Below, one piece after another: positions 7,845 to 15,131 of a stretch of 64,000 bases of DNA. Source of the DNA: Clostridia bacterium (GTDB lineage Bacteria; Bacillota; Clostridia; Oscillospirales; Acutalibacteraceae). The stretch's first letter is position 1. Every line of letters begins with the position of its first letter. The notes under the pieces were generated by a model, which made no database searches, was not told where the DNA came from, and was given only the letters and a program-made list of their open reading frames with translations. Made by a program: the position numbers and the translations under genes. The stretch spans positions 115,605-179,604 of the forward strand of contig JAFUNA010000023.1 of assembly GCA_017473165.1 (NCBI GenBank), written 5' to 3'.

Positions 7845-9170
7845 ATGATTGTGAAAGAAAACAATGTTCAAAACGAGGCTGTTCAGTTGGAAGAAACTTT
7901 GCCCGAGCAAAATTTGGGAGAAAAAAATGCTGAAATTCACGAGAATATACCTGTTGCAGATGTCAACAATATTGACACCCAAAGCGAAGCATATTTTGAA
8001 GCTGTAAAAAAACTTGAAGCAGAGAAAAAAGACAAGAAGAAAAAAATATTTATTAGCGTACTTTTAGCAATTGCGATAATAATTGTTTCGGGATTTGTAA
8101 TATCTTTGATTTCAGAACAGATAGCATTTAATAAGCAGGTTGATACAGTATCTGCAGAAATTGAGTCAACGGGACATGGATATACCAAAACATACAAAAA
8201 AGCGGTTGATGCTATGGATAAAGATCAGAACATTTCCGATAAGAAGAAGGCAAAAGAATTTTTTATTCTTGGAAAAAAGGCTGATGAACTTAAGAAGTCA
8301 TTTTATTCTGAGGATTTGTTTAACAGATGTATCGAAAAGAATGAATCCTACAAAGAAAAGGTTCAGGAATATGTTTATAATGCCATGTCCTCGGCAGAAA
8401 AAAATGAAGAAGTTTTGACATATGCAGAGTATTACGTCTCGTTGGGAAAAACCCTTGACGAAACAACTAAAGAAAAAATCAGTCTTTATCTTTATGAATT
8501 AATCGATAATGGTTCTTTTGGAAAATATAGTGCTAATATAAAATTATGCGAGGAACTTGGCGTTAAGTTAAATGAAGAAGAATTAAACGAAAAGATTTAT
8601 AATGCTGCAATGAAGGAGTATAATGCCAAGGAGTACAAAGATGCATATGCATGGTTTGGTATTTATACAGGAAATAAAGAATTTGCTGATGTGCTTAAGG
8701 ATATAAAATATAATATCTCAATAACCTATGTTGAAAATGATAATGATGTAAAGGCATATGAATTACTGGAAGAACTTGGAGATTACAAATATAGTAAAGA
8801 GCTTTGTTTGTGGGCAAAAGTAAAAGAAAGCAAATACGATTATGAGAGTGCCAGAAAAGCCGTCGAAAATGTAAGGAAAGTACTTAAATATAGGTTAAAG
8901 AATCCATATTCTTATATAGAATCATCGTCAACATATGACATAGATATGAGAATCTTTGATTACTCCGGTCTTGAAGTTGATTTTGACTACGATATAAAAA
9001 TTTATTATTCTGCAACTAATAGTTTTGGTGCCAGAATCAGCGATACTTATTCAGAAAGTGTATCGGGACCGACTTTTTCGGCGAACTGGATGGAGCGAGA
9101 AGAACTTGAAGAGCTTCTTGATATGACAAGAAGCGAAGTAGTCGAAAAAGCAAAAGGTTTTAATAAATGA
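7845..9170 (+). CDS. single-pass membrane protein with large helical extracellular domain
   Basis: About 441 residues. An acidic N-terminal region ends in a Lys-rich stretch (EKKDKKKK), then one transmembrane helix lies near residues 68-90. The rest is a long helical region with Tyr/Ala-containing repeats resembling degenerate TPR units (residues about 150-360). Base composition is AT-richer than neighbours and the regulator is divergent, which hints at accessory origin. Start: TTG 7833, ATG 7845 and GTG 7851 are in frame; the AAAGGGG ribosome site is close to ATG 7845 and better spaced for GTG 7851. No family recognised. Confidence 0.75.
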   Translation: MIVKENNVQNEAVQLEETLPEQNLGEKNAEIHENIPVADVNNIDTQSEAYFEAVKKLEAEKKDKKKKIFISVLLAIAIIIVSGFVISLISEQIAFNKQVDTVSAEIESTGHGYTKTYKKAVDAMDKDQNISDKKKAKEFFILGKKADELKKSFYSEDLFNRCIEKNESYKEKVQEYVYNAMSSAEKNEEVLTYAEYYVSLGKTLDETTKEKISLYLYELIDNGSFGKYSANIKLCEELGVKLNEEELNEKIYNAAMKEYNAKEYKDAYAWFGIYTGNKEFADVLKDIKYNISITYVENDNDVKAYELLEELGDYKYSKELCLWAKVKESKYDYESARKAVENVRKVLKYRLKNPYSYIESSSTYDIDMRIFDYSGLEVDFDYDIKIYYSATNSFGARISDTYSESVSGPTFSANWMEREELEELLDMTRSEVVEKAKGFNK

Positions 9171-9222
9171 AAAAAAGAATGCTTTTATGTGTATGACACA
9201 TAAGAAGTTTTCTTAAAAAAAT

Positions 9223-9268
9223 AAAGGCTGTTGCCAAGGTTTTTACCTTGAACAACAGCCTTTTTGAA
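9223..9268. terminator. bidirectional terminator
   Basis: A long stem AAAGGCTGTTG (9223-9233)/CAACAGCCTTT (9253-9263) with T-runs on both sides, between convergent genes. Confidence 0.9.
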
Positions 9269-9274
9269 TAATTG

Positions 9275-10297
9275 TTATCTCTGAACTCTGCCCGAGCCGT
9301 CGCCGCCTGCAAGCTTTTCGACCTCTGAAACGCTGACTCTGTTGAAGTCGCCTTCGATTGAGTGCTTGAGTGCCGATGCCGCAACCGCAAATTCAATTGC
9401 AGCCTGTGAATCCTTGCCGCTGAGGAGTGCGTAGATAAGACCGCCGCCGAAGCTGTCGCCGCCGCCTACACGGTCAACGATGTGGAGGTGATATTCCTTT
9501 GAGAAGCAGTAGTTTTCGCCGTCATAGAGCATTGCCGCCCAGTCATTGTCGCTTGCGGAAATAGAAGAGCGGAGTGTGATTGCAACCTTCTCAAAGCCGA
9601 ATTTGTCCGCAAGCTGCTTTGCAACGGATTTGTAGCCGTCTTTGTTGAGCTTGCCGCCGTAGATATCGGTGTTTTCAGCTTCAATTCCGAAAACGTCCTT
9701 TGCATCCTCTTCGTTTGAAATGCAGACGTCAACATATTTGCAAAGCTCGGTCATGGCTTCTCTTGCCTCTGCTCTTGTCCAGAGCTTGCCTCTGTAGTTG
9801 AGGTCGCAGGAAATCTTGACGCCCTTTGCCTTCGCAGCAACGCAGGCCTGCTTGCAGATTTCAACAAGATTTGCTCCGAGTGCGGGAGTGATGCCCGTGA
9901 AGTGGAACCAGTCAGCACCCTCAAAGATTGAATCCCAGTCGAAATCGGAGGGCTGTGCCTCCTGGATTGCGGAATGTGCTCTGTCATAGATGCAGACGCT
10001 TCCTCTCTGGGATGCACCCTTTTCGAGGAAATAGATGCCCACTCTGTCGCCGCCGCGAACGATTTTGCTTGTGTCAACTCCGAAATAACGAAGCGAGTTA
10101 ACCGCAGCCTGTCCGATTGCGTGTGCGGGAAGCTTTGTAACATAAACGGATTCCATGCCGTAGTTTGCAAGTGAAACGGAAACATTGGCTTCACCGCCGC
10201 CGAAGGTAGCCTGAAGCTGGTCATCCTGGAAGAAACGGTAATAACCGTTGGGTGCAAGGCGAAGCATGATTTCGCCGAAGGTAACAACTTTTGCCAT
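9275..10297 (-). CDS. kdgK: 2-dehydro-3-deoxygluconokinase (PfkB family)
   Basis: A 340-residue PfkB sugar kinase. The N-terminal motif FGGGEANVSVSLANYG and the C-terminal anion-hole/catalytic motif DRVGGGDSFGGG are visible; the latter has Gly where many relatives read GAGD. The enzyme phosphorylates 2-keto-3-deoxygluconate to KDPG. It overlaps the KDPG aldolase gene by one base, and mannonate dehydratase lies upstream, so three consecutive steps of uronate catabolism are encoded together. Cytosolic. Confidence 0.9.
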   Translation of the reverse strand: MAKVVTFGEIMLRLAPNGYYRFFQDDQLQATFGGGEANVSVSLANYGMESVYVTKLPAHAIGQAAVNSLRYFGVDTSKIVRGGDRVGIYFLEKGASQRGSVCIYDRAHSAIQEAQPSDFDWDSIFEGADWFHFTGITPALGANLVEICKQACVAAKAKGVKISCDLNYRGKLWTRAEAREAMTELCKYVDVCISNEEDAKDVFGIEAENTDIYGGKLNKDGYKSVAKQLADKFGFEKVAITLRSSISASDNDWAAMLYDGENYCFSKEYHLHIVDRVGGGDSFGGGLIYALLSGKDSQAAIEFAVAASALKHSIEGDFNRVSVSEVEKLAGGDGSGRVQR

Positions 10298-10938
10298 TAT
10301 CCTCTTGCCTCCTTAACAATTTCAACTGATTTTTTGCAAAGGTCGATGATTTCATCCCACTTCTGATTGTCGATGAGGTCTGCGGTAACCATATACGAGC
10401 CGCCGCAGGCTGCGATAACGGGGCATGAAAGATATTCACCGAGGTTTTTGAGAGAGATGCCGCCTGTGGGCATAACCTTGAACATGGGGAAGGGAGCACT
10501 CATAGCCTTGATTTTTGCAAGACCGCCGCTCTGCTCTGCGGGGAAGAATTTGAGCACGTCAAGACCGAGTCTGTATGCGGTGTGATAGTCTGTGGGAGTT
10601 GTGCAGCCCGCATAGATGGGGATATTCTTGCTCTGGCAATATTTAACGATTTCTTCGTCAAGACCGGGAGTTACGATGAATTTTGCACCTGCTTCAATTG
10701 CTTCGTCAACCTGCGAGGTTGAAAGCACGGTGCCCGCACCGACGAGCATTTCGGGAACGTTTTCGCTCATGAGCTTGATTGCCGTTGCCGCACCTGCCGC
10801 ACGGAAGGTAACCTCCGCAACGGGCACGCCGCCCTCAACAAGAGCCTTTGCAAGCGCAACGGAATCTCTTTCGGGATTGTTTAATTTGATGACCGGCACA
10901 ACGCCGATTGACATTATTTTTTCTGATATCTGGTTCAT
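10297..10938 (-). CDS. eda: KDPG/KHG aldolase
   Basis: A 213-residue class I aldolase that splits 2-keto-3-deoxy-6-phosphogluconate into pyruvate and glyceraldehyde-3-phosphate. The catalytic Glu region (VAEVTFRAAGA), the substrate-binding FIVTPG and the Schiff-base lysine in VLKFFPAE are visible, plus PTGGI near the C-terminus. The ribosome site CAGGAGA precedes the ATG. Product and substrate match the flanking kdgK and uxuA. Confidence 0.93.
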   Translation of the reverse strand: MNQISEKIMSIGVVPVIKLNNPERDSVALAKALVEGGVPVAEVTFRAAGAATAIKLMSENVPEMLVGAGTVLSTSQVDEAIEAGAKFIVTPGLDEEIVKYCQSKNIPIYAGCTTPTDYHTAYRLGLDVLKFFPAEQSGGLAKIKAMSAPFPMFKVMPTGGISLKNLGEYLSCPVIAACGGSYMVTADLIDNQKWDEIIDLCKKSVEIVKEARG

Positions 10939-10965
10939 AGATATTCTCCTGTTTTTATATATTTC

Positions 10966-11040
10966 TGTAGGGCGGGGGCTTGCTCCCGCCGTGAAAATTC
11001 AACGGTAATTTGCGGGACGTCAAGGACGCCGTCCCCTACA
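10966..11040. repeat. paired REP-like palindromes headed by GTAG
   Basis: The segment begins TGTAGGG and ends CCCTACA. The left half is a hairpin (GGCGGGggcttgctCCCGCC); the right half, read on the minus strand, is GTAGGGGACGGCGTCC followed by a complementary arm ending GTCCC. Two GTAG-headed hairpins facing each other are typical of REP/BIME elements moved by RAYT transposases. It lies between eda and uxuA inside the operon. Confidence 0.7.
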
Positions 11041-11083
11041 ATTGCTTGAAATAAAACTTTAATTCCGCATTACGCATTCCGAA

Positions 11084-12130
11084 TTACGAATTGGATTTTT
11101 CGCAGGCTTCGAAAAGTCCGTTTATATAAGCTGCACCGAGTGCACGGTCATAGAGTCCGTAGCCGGGCTTGCCTGTTTCGCCCCAGATCATTCTGCCGTG
11201 GTCGGGTCTGACATATCCGTCAAAGCCCGTTTCAACAAGAGCCTTTGTTATTTCGTACATATCAAGGCTTCCGCAGCTTGAAAGATGTCCGCTTTCCTCA
11301 AAGCTTCCGTCGGGCATGATAAGAATGTTTCTCATGTGCATGAATGCGATTCTGTCCATCGCACTGTATTTGCGTACCATTGCAACAACGTCGTTAGTTG
11401 CGGCGCAGCCCAGCGAGCCCGTGCAGAGGCAAAGGCTGTTTGCGGGACTGTCAACGATAGCGAGCATTCTGTCAAGAGCTGCTTCGTCGGTGATGATTCT
11501 GGGAAGTCCGAAAATGGGATAGGGGGGATCGTCGGGATGAATTGCCATTCTTACGCCGCATTCCTCGCAAACGGGAATAACCTTTTTGAGGAAACGTTCA
11601 AGGTTTGCCCAAAGTCCCTCTGCACCGATTTCGCCGTAGGCGGTGATGAGCTCACGGACTTCGTCCTGTGTGTAGCTTGAATCCCAGCCGGGCAGATGAA
11701 TGTCATCCTTGAGGGGGTCAAGACCCTTCATCTGCTCCCAATACATAACAAGGCTTGTTGAGCCGTCGGGAGCAGCCTTGTCGAGCTGGGTGCGTGTCCA
11801 GTCGAAAACGGGCATGAAATTATATGTTACGCACTTAACGCCGTATTTTGCACAGCGGCGGATATTTTCACAGTAAACATCGATAAGCTTGTCAACATCG
11901 CCTCTGCCGAGCTTGATATCCTCGTGAACGGGAATTGACTCAACAACATCGAAAACAAGACCGTTACTGTCGCACTGCTCTTTCATTTTTGCAATGCTTT
12001 CTTCGGGCCATACTTCACCGGGCTTAACGTCGTAAACCGCACTTACGATGCTGTGCATATTGGGAATCTGGCGGATATACCGGAGTGAAACGGGGTCGGA
12101 TTCTCCGTACCAGCGGAATGACATTTTCAT
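11084..12130 (-). CDS. uxuA: mannonate dehydratase
   Basis: A 348-residue UxuA-family enzyme that dehydrates D-mannonate to 2-keto-3-deoxygluconate. It starts [14 protein letters not shown], as UxuA proteins do, and carries metal-binding regions such as [10 protein letters not shown], the LCTGSLG segment and VRPDHGRM near the C-terminus. A longer frame exists to 12178, but AGGAGG lies 9 bases before ATG 12130, fixing the start. First gene of the uxuA-eda-kdgK unit. No fructuronate reductase or uronate isomerase is present in this window. Confidence 0.93.
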   Translation of the reverse strand: MKMSFRWYGESDPVSLRYIRQIPNMHSIVSAVYDVKPGEVWPEESIAKMKEQCDSNGLVFDVVESIPVHEDIKLGRGDVDKLIDVYCENIRRCAKYGVKCVTYNFMPVFDWTRTQLDKAAPDGSTSLVMYWEQMKGLDPLKDDIHLPGWDSSYTQDEVRELITAYGEIGAEGLWANLERFLKKVIPVCEECGVRMAIHPDDPPYPIFGLPRIITDEAALDRMLAIVDSPANSLCLCTGSLGCAATNDVVAMVRKYSAMDRIAFMHMRNILIMPDGSFEESGHLSSCGSLDMYEITKALVETGFDGYVRPDHGRMIWGETGKPGYGLYDRALGAAYINGLFEACEKSNS

Positions 12131-12195
12131 TGAAAACAACCTCCTGCGTATAAATGATATCTTACGGTAATTTGTCACCGTTTTATTTCATTTTA

Positions 12196-12224
12196 AGTAT
12201 ATCACGGTTTTCCTGCAATAGCAA
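12196..12224 (-). promoter_or_regulatory. promoter for uxuA-eda-kdgK
   Basis: Minus strand: TTGCTA (12224-12219), 17-base spacer, TATACT (12201-12196). A loose inverted repeat upstream (12279-12302, TTGCAAA...TTTTGCGA) might be an operator. Confidence 0.6.
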
Positions 12225-12349
12225 TTGAAAAAATAATGTAATCCAAATATTTTACGGAAAAACCAAAAATAATTCTTGTTGCAAAGCGGGGATTTTGCGA
12301 CGTGTATAGTTATTCTGCATAAAAACTTTCGGTGAATATAATATTTTTC

Positions 12350-12378
12350 TTGCATTTTTGATATATATGTTATAAAAT
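12350..12378 (+). promoter_or_regulatory. promoter for PRPP-binding protein
   Basis: TTGCAT (12350-12355), 17-base spacer, TAAAAT (12373-12378), 31 bases before the ATG at 12409. Confidence 0.75.
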
Positions 12379-12408
12379 GTATTCTATAGAACTCAAGGAG
12401 GATTTTCT

Positions 12409-13053
12409 ATGCCAACAACAAGTATCACAAAAATCAAAACAAAGAGAAGCAACCTTTATCTTCGTGTTGCCAAGGGTCATTTTGCAACAAACCATTCCCA
12501 CAGCAACTATTATATTGATGTTGCAGCACAGAAATCCCGTCTTTCGGAATCAAAAGCCGTTGCACAGGAGCTTTGCAGCAACAGCCACTATAAGGTTAAA
12601 ATCGTTGACAGCATTCTCTGCCTTGACGGCACAGAGGTTATCGGTGCGTGCCTTGCCGATGAGCTCAGCAAAAACAATTGGATGAACATAAACGCTCACC
12701 AGACGATTTATGTTGTAACTCCGGAAATGACAAGCAGCTCGCAGCTTATGTTCAGAGATAATATTGTTCCCATGATTCAGGGAAAGCACGTTCTTGTGCT
12801 GGCAGTTTCGGTTGCCACGGGCGGAACTGTCAGAGCCGCAATGGAAGCCGTTAAATATTACGGCGGCGAGGTTGTGGGTGTTGCATCCATTTTCGCAACT
12901 GCGGAGGAAATTGACGGCTATACCGTTAACTCTGTTTTCAATCCGAACGACCTTCCCGGCTATTTTGCAACCCAGTCCCATGAATGTCCGCTCTGCAAAG
13001 AGGGCAAAAAGCTGGATGCTCTCATCAACAGCCACGGATTTTCAAAGCTTTAA
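12409..13053 (+). CDS. orotate phosphoribosyltransferase-like protein
   Basis: A 214-residue type I phosphoribosyltransferase-like protein. The PRPP-binding segment is recognisable as VLVLAVSVATGGTVRAAME, but the usual acidic pair (DD/ED) before the Thr is replaced by Ser-Val-Ala, so catalysis is uncertain. A paired-Cys tail (HECPLCKEGKKLD) follows near residue 190. The ribosome site AAGGAGG is 8 bases upstream. It has its own promoter and terminator and is not with pyrimidine genes. Base salvage or a regulatory nucleotide-binding role are both possible. Confidence 0.65.
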   Translation: MPTTSITKIKTKRSNLYLRVAKGHFATNHSHSNYYIDVAAQKSRLSESKAVAQELCSNSHYKVKIVDSILCLDGTEVIGACLADELSKNNWMNINAHQTIYVVTPEMTSSSQLMFRDNIVPMIQGKHVLVLAVSVATGGTVRAAMEAVKYYGGEVVGVASIFATAEEIDGYTVNSVFNPNDLPGYFATQSHECPLCKEGKKLDALINSHGFSKL

Positions 13054-13070
13054 TCAAAATTAATATTTTC

Positions 13071-13104
13071 ACCGCCTGCAGAAAAACTGCGGGCGGTATT
13101 TTTT
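13071..13104 (+). terminator. rho-independent terminator
   Basis: Stem ACCGCCTGCAG (13071-13081)/CTGCGGGCGGT (13087-13097) followed by ATTTTTTCT. Confidence 0.92.
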
Positions 13105-13248
13105 CTCCCTGATCAAACTGTGTTTCATTGATTTTTATACCATAAGTAAACAAATATTGCTGTATTTTGTATAAAATATTACAAAACAAAAATATAAAGC
13201 TAAAATTGCATTATTAATCTACGATTTGTATAATGTTTATTCAGAATA

Positions 13249-13277
13249 TTGACATGGCATATTTCTTTAGGTATATT
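13249..13277 (+). promoter_or_regulatory. strong promoter for radical SAM gene
   Basis: TTGACA (13249-13254), exactly 17 bases, TATATT (13272-13277). The ATG at 13333 follows an AGGGGAGAGG ribosome site. Confidence 0.82.
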
Positions 13278-13332
13278 TTATGTAAGGATTACATTTTGCA
13301 CAGAAATGTAACAGGGGAGAGGAAAATAAAAT

Positions 13333-14799
13333 ATGAGAGCGGTATTTTTTTATCCGCAGATTGAAAAATCCTTCAGGGCATCGTCGGTGCCCTTGGGAAT
13401 TTTGTCGATTGCATCATTTTTGAAATCAAAAGGACATGATGCAATTATCTGTGACAGGTTTTTCACATCCGAAAAGGCGGAAACAACGCTGCAAAAATAT
13501 AGCCCCGACATAATCGGAATTTCGGTTATATCAAATTTATTCATAAAGGATGCCATGAAAATTGCCAAAGCGGCAAAAGATATGGGAATACCCGTTGTAT
13601 GGGGCGGTTCACTTTCGTCGGTTATTTCAAAGGAGATTCTTGAAAGCGGTCTGGGCGATTACGTCAGCATCAATGAGGGCGAATTCATATGGCTTGAAAT
13701 GGCGGAAGCCTTTGATGAGGGCAGAGTCTTTGACGGAATAAAGGGACTTGCATATCTCCGAAACGGCGAATATATTCGCACCGAGGACAGAGAGTTTATT
13801 GATTTGTCTGTTTTGCCGAAGCTTGACTGGACACTTGTTGACCCGAAACAGTATTTTCGTTCAGAGTATGACTGCGAAAAAGTCATTACAACATATTTCT
13901 CGAAGGGATGTACAGGAAGATGTACCTTCTGCTACAACCATAAATTTCATTGTTCAAAGCGCCGCCAGAGACCGCTTGAATATGTAATTGAGGAAATGCG
14001 TTATCTCAAGGATATGCACGGTGCAAGAGGCTTTGATTTTACCGATGACCTGATGTTTGCAAACAGAGAGCAGGTTGAGGATTTCTGCAAAGCAATAATT
14101 GACAGCGGACTGAATATAAAGTGGTACGGTTTTATCAGTATTAATCTTGTTAATGACGCACAAGGGTATGAGCTGCTGTATAAATCAGGGTGTCGCTCTT
14201 TGACTTACGGGATTGAGTCGGGTTCGCCGAGAATTCTCAAAACTGTCGGCAAAAATATGAAGCTTGACAAAATCAAGAGTAATATTGAGCTTTGTGCAAA
14301 ATCGGGGATAGTTCCGGTTACCTCCCTTATGCTCGGATTTCCCGATGAAACCGAGGAGGATCTTATTGCTACAATCTCCCTTGCAAAGGAGCTCAAAGGC
14401 GGAATGGTGTTTTTTGGATTTTATACTCCTGTCCCGGGCTCAAAAATGTATGAGGAGCTTGTAAACAGCGGAAAAATTTCTCCGCTCAAAACTCTTAAGG
14501 ATCACGCCAATGTAAATTTTGCTGAACAGATTTCGGTCAATGTTTCGGGTGTACCGTCTGTTGAGCTTTCAGCAATAAGAAAATATTTCCGTTTGAGATC
14601 GTTGAAATACAAAAGCAGCAATTCTTCAAATGAGCATATTTTTAATCTGATTAAAAGTATATTCAAATCCATGTCCGGCAGAGGACTGAAGCATTTTATC
14701 AAAGGTGGAGTATACAGCTTTATAAACTTTGTTGATGCACTCGGAATATTTTTTCACCCGAAAATCAGAAAGAAATACGGTCTTTATTTCACAAAATAA
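13333..14799 (+). CDS. radical SAM protein with B12-binding-like N-terminal domain
   Basis: A 488-residue protein. Residues 1-130 resemble a B12-binding fold, but no clear DxHxxG cobalamin motif is seen. The radical SAM cluster motif CTGRCTFC gives Cys193, Cys197 and Cys200, followed by a TIM-barrel core (LTYGIESGSPRIL, SLMLGFPDET, FFGFYTPVPGS). This arrangement is that of BchE/P-methylase-like oxidoreductases (COG1032). It has its own promoter and terminator with no biosynthetic partners alongside, so the substrate is unknown. A hydrophobic-basic C-terminal tail may attach it to the membrane. Confidence 0.85.
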   Translation: MRAVFFYPQIEKSFRASSVPLGILSIASFLKSKGHDAIICDRFFTSEKAETTLQKYSPDIIGISVISNLFIKDAMKIAKAAKDMGIPVVWGGSLSSVISKEILESGLGDYVSINEGEFIWLEMAEAFDEGRVFDGIKGLAYLRNGEYIRTEDREFIDLSVLPKLDWTLVDPKQYFRSEYDCEKVITTYFSKGCTGRCTFCYNHKFHCSKRRQRPLEYVIEEMRYLKDMHGARGFDFTDDLMFANREQVEDFCKAIIDSGLNIKWYGFISINLVNDAQGYELLYKSGCRSLTYGIESGSPRILKTVGKNMKLDKIKSNIELCAKSGIVPVTSLMLGFPDETEEDLIATISLAKELKGGMVFFGFYTPVPGSKMYEELVNSGKISPLKTLKDHANVNFAEQISVNVSGVPSVELSAIRKYFRLRSLKYKSSNSSNEHIFNLIKSIFKSMSGRGLKHFIKGGVYSFINFVDALGIFFHPKIRKKYGLYFTK

Positions 14800-14803
14800 A
14801 ATC

Positions 14804-14838
14804 AACGCTGTGTCGGAAAACCGATGCAGCGTTTTTGC
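14804..14838 (+). terminator. rho-independent terminator
   Basis: Stem AACGCTGTGTCGG (14804-14816) with CCGATGCAGCGTT (14821-14833), then TTTTGC. Confidence 0.88.
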
Positions 14839-14970
14839 TTATACTATTGATTTTATAACTTGAAAATATTATAATTAGCATGTGATTTTTAATCATCAAC
14901 TAATAAAAAAGAAAGGGTCTGTTACCCCTTTGAATGTTAAATGGGACATAATGATAAACGGAAACCTTAT

Positions 14971-15096
14971 GTTGAGGCTTCTCCTTGAGGAGAAGCTCCG
15001 TCATAGACGGTGATGAGGTGTAAATCGGATATAAAAATACCGTGTGTCACCTCATCCGTCACTCCGTCACACCTTCCCCTCAAGGGGAAGGCAAAT
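14971..15096. repeat. three-hairpin interspersed repeat (MITE-like)
   Basis: Three stems lie in series: GCTTCTCC (14977-14984)/GGAGAAGC (14989-14996); GATGAGGTG (15012-15020)/CACCTCATC (15048-15056), extended by GACGG/CCGTC; CTTCCCC (15073-15079)/GGGGAAG (15084-15090). The layout and wording resemble small palindromic repeats common in Clostridia genomes. It occupies the gap before the alpha-galactosidase gene; nothing here looks coding. Confidence 0.65.
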
Positions 15097-15131
15097 TGCC
15101 TTATTTATATTAAACCGAAAGGATGCTGACA

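Noticed and set aside
7551-9170. Toxin-antitoxin pair (RHH antitoxin plus partner)
   Set aside because: The partner is a divergent 441-residue membrane protein, not a small RelE/VapC-type toxin; regulator plus target fits better.
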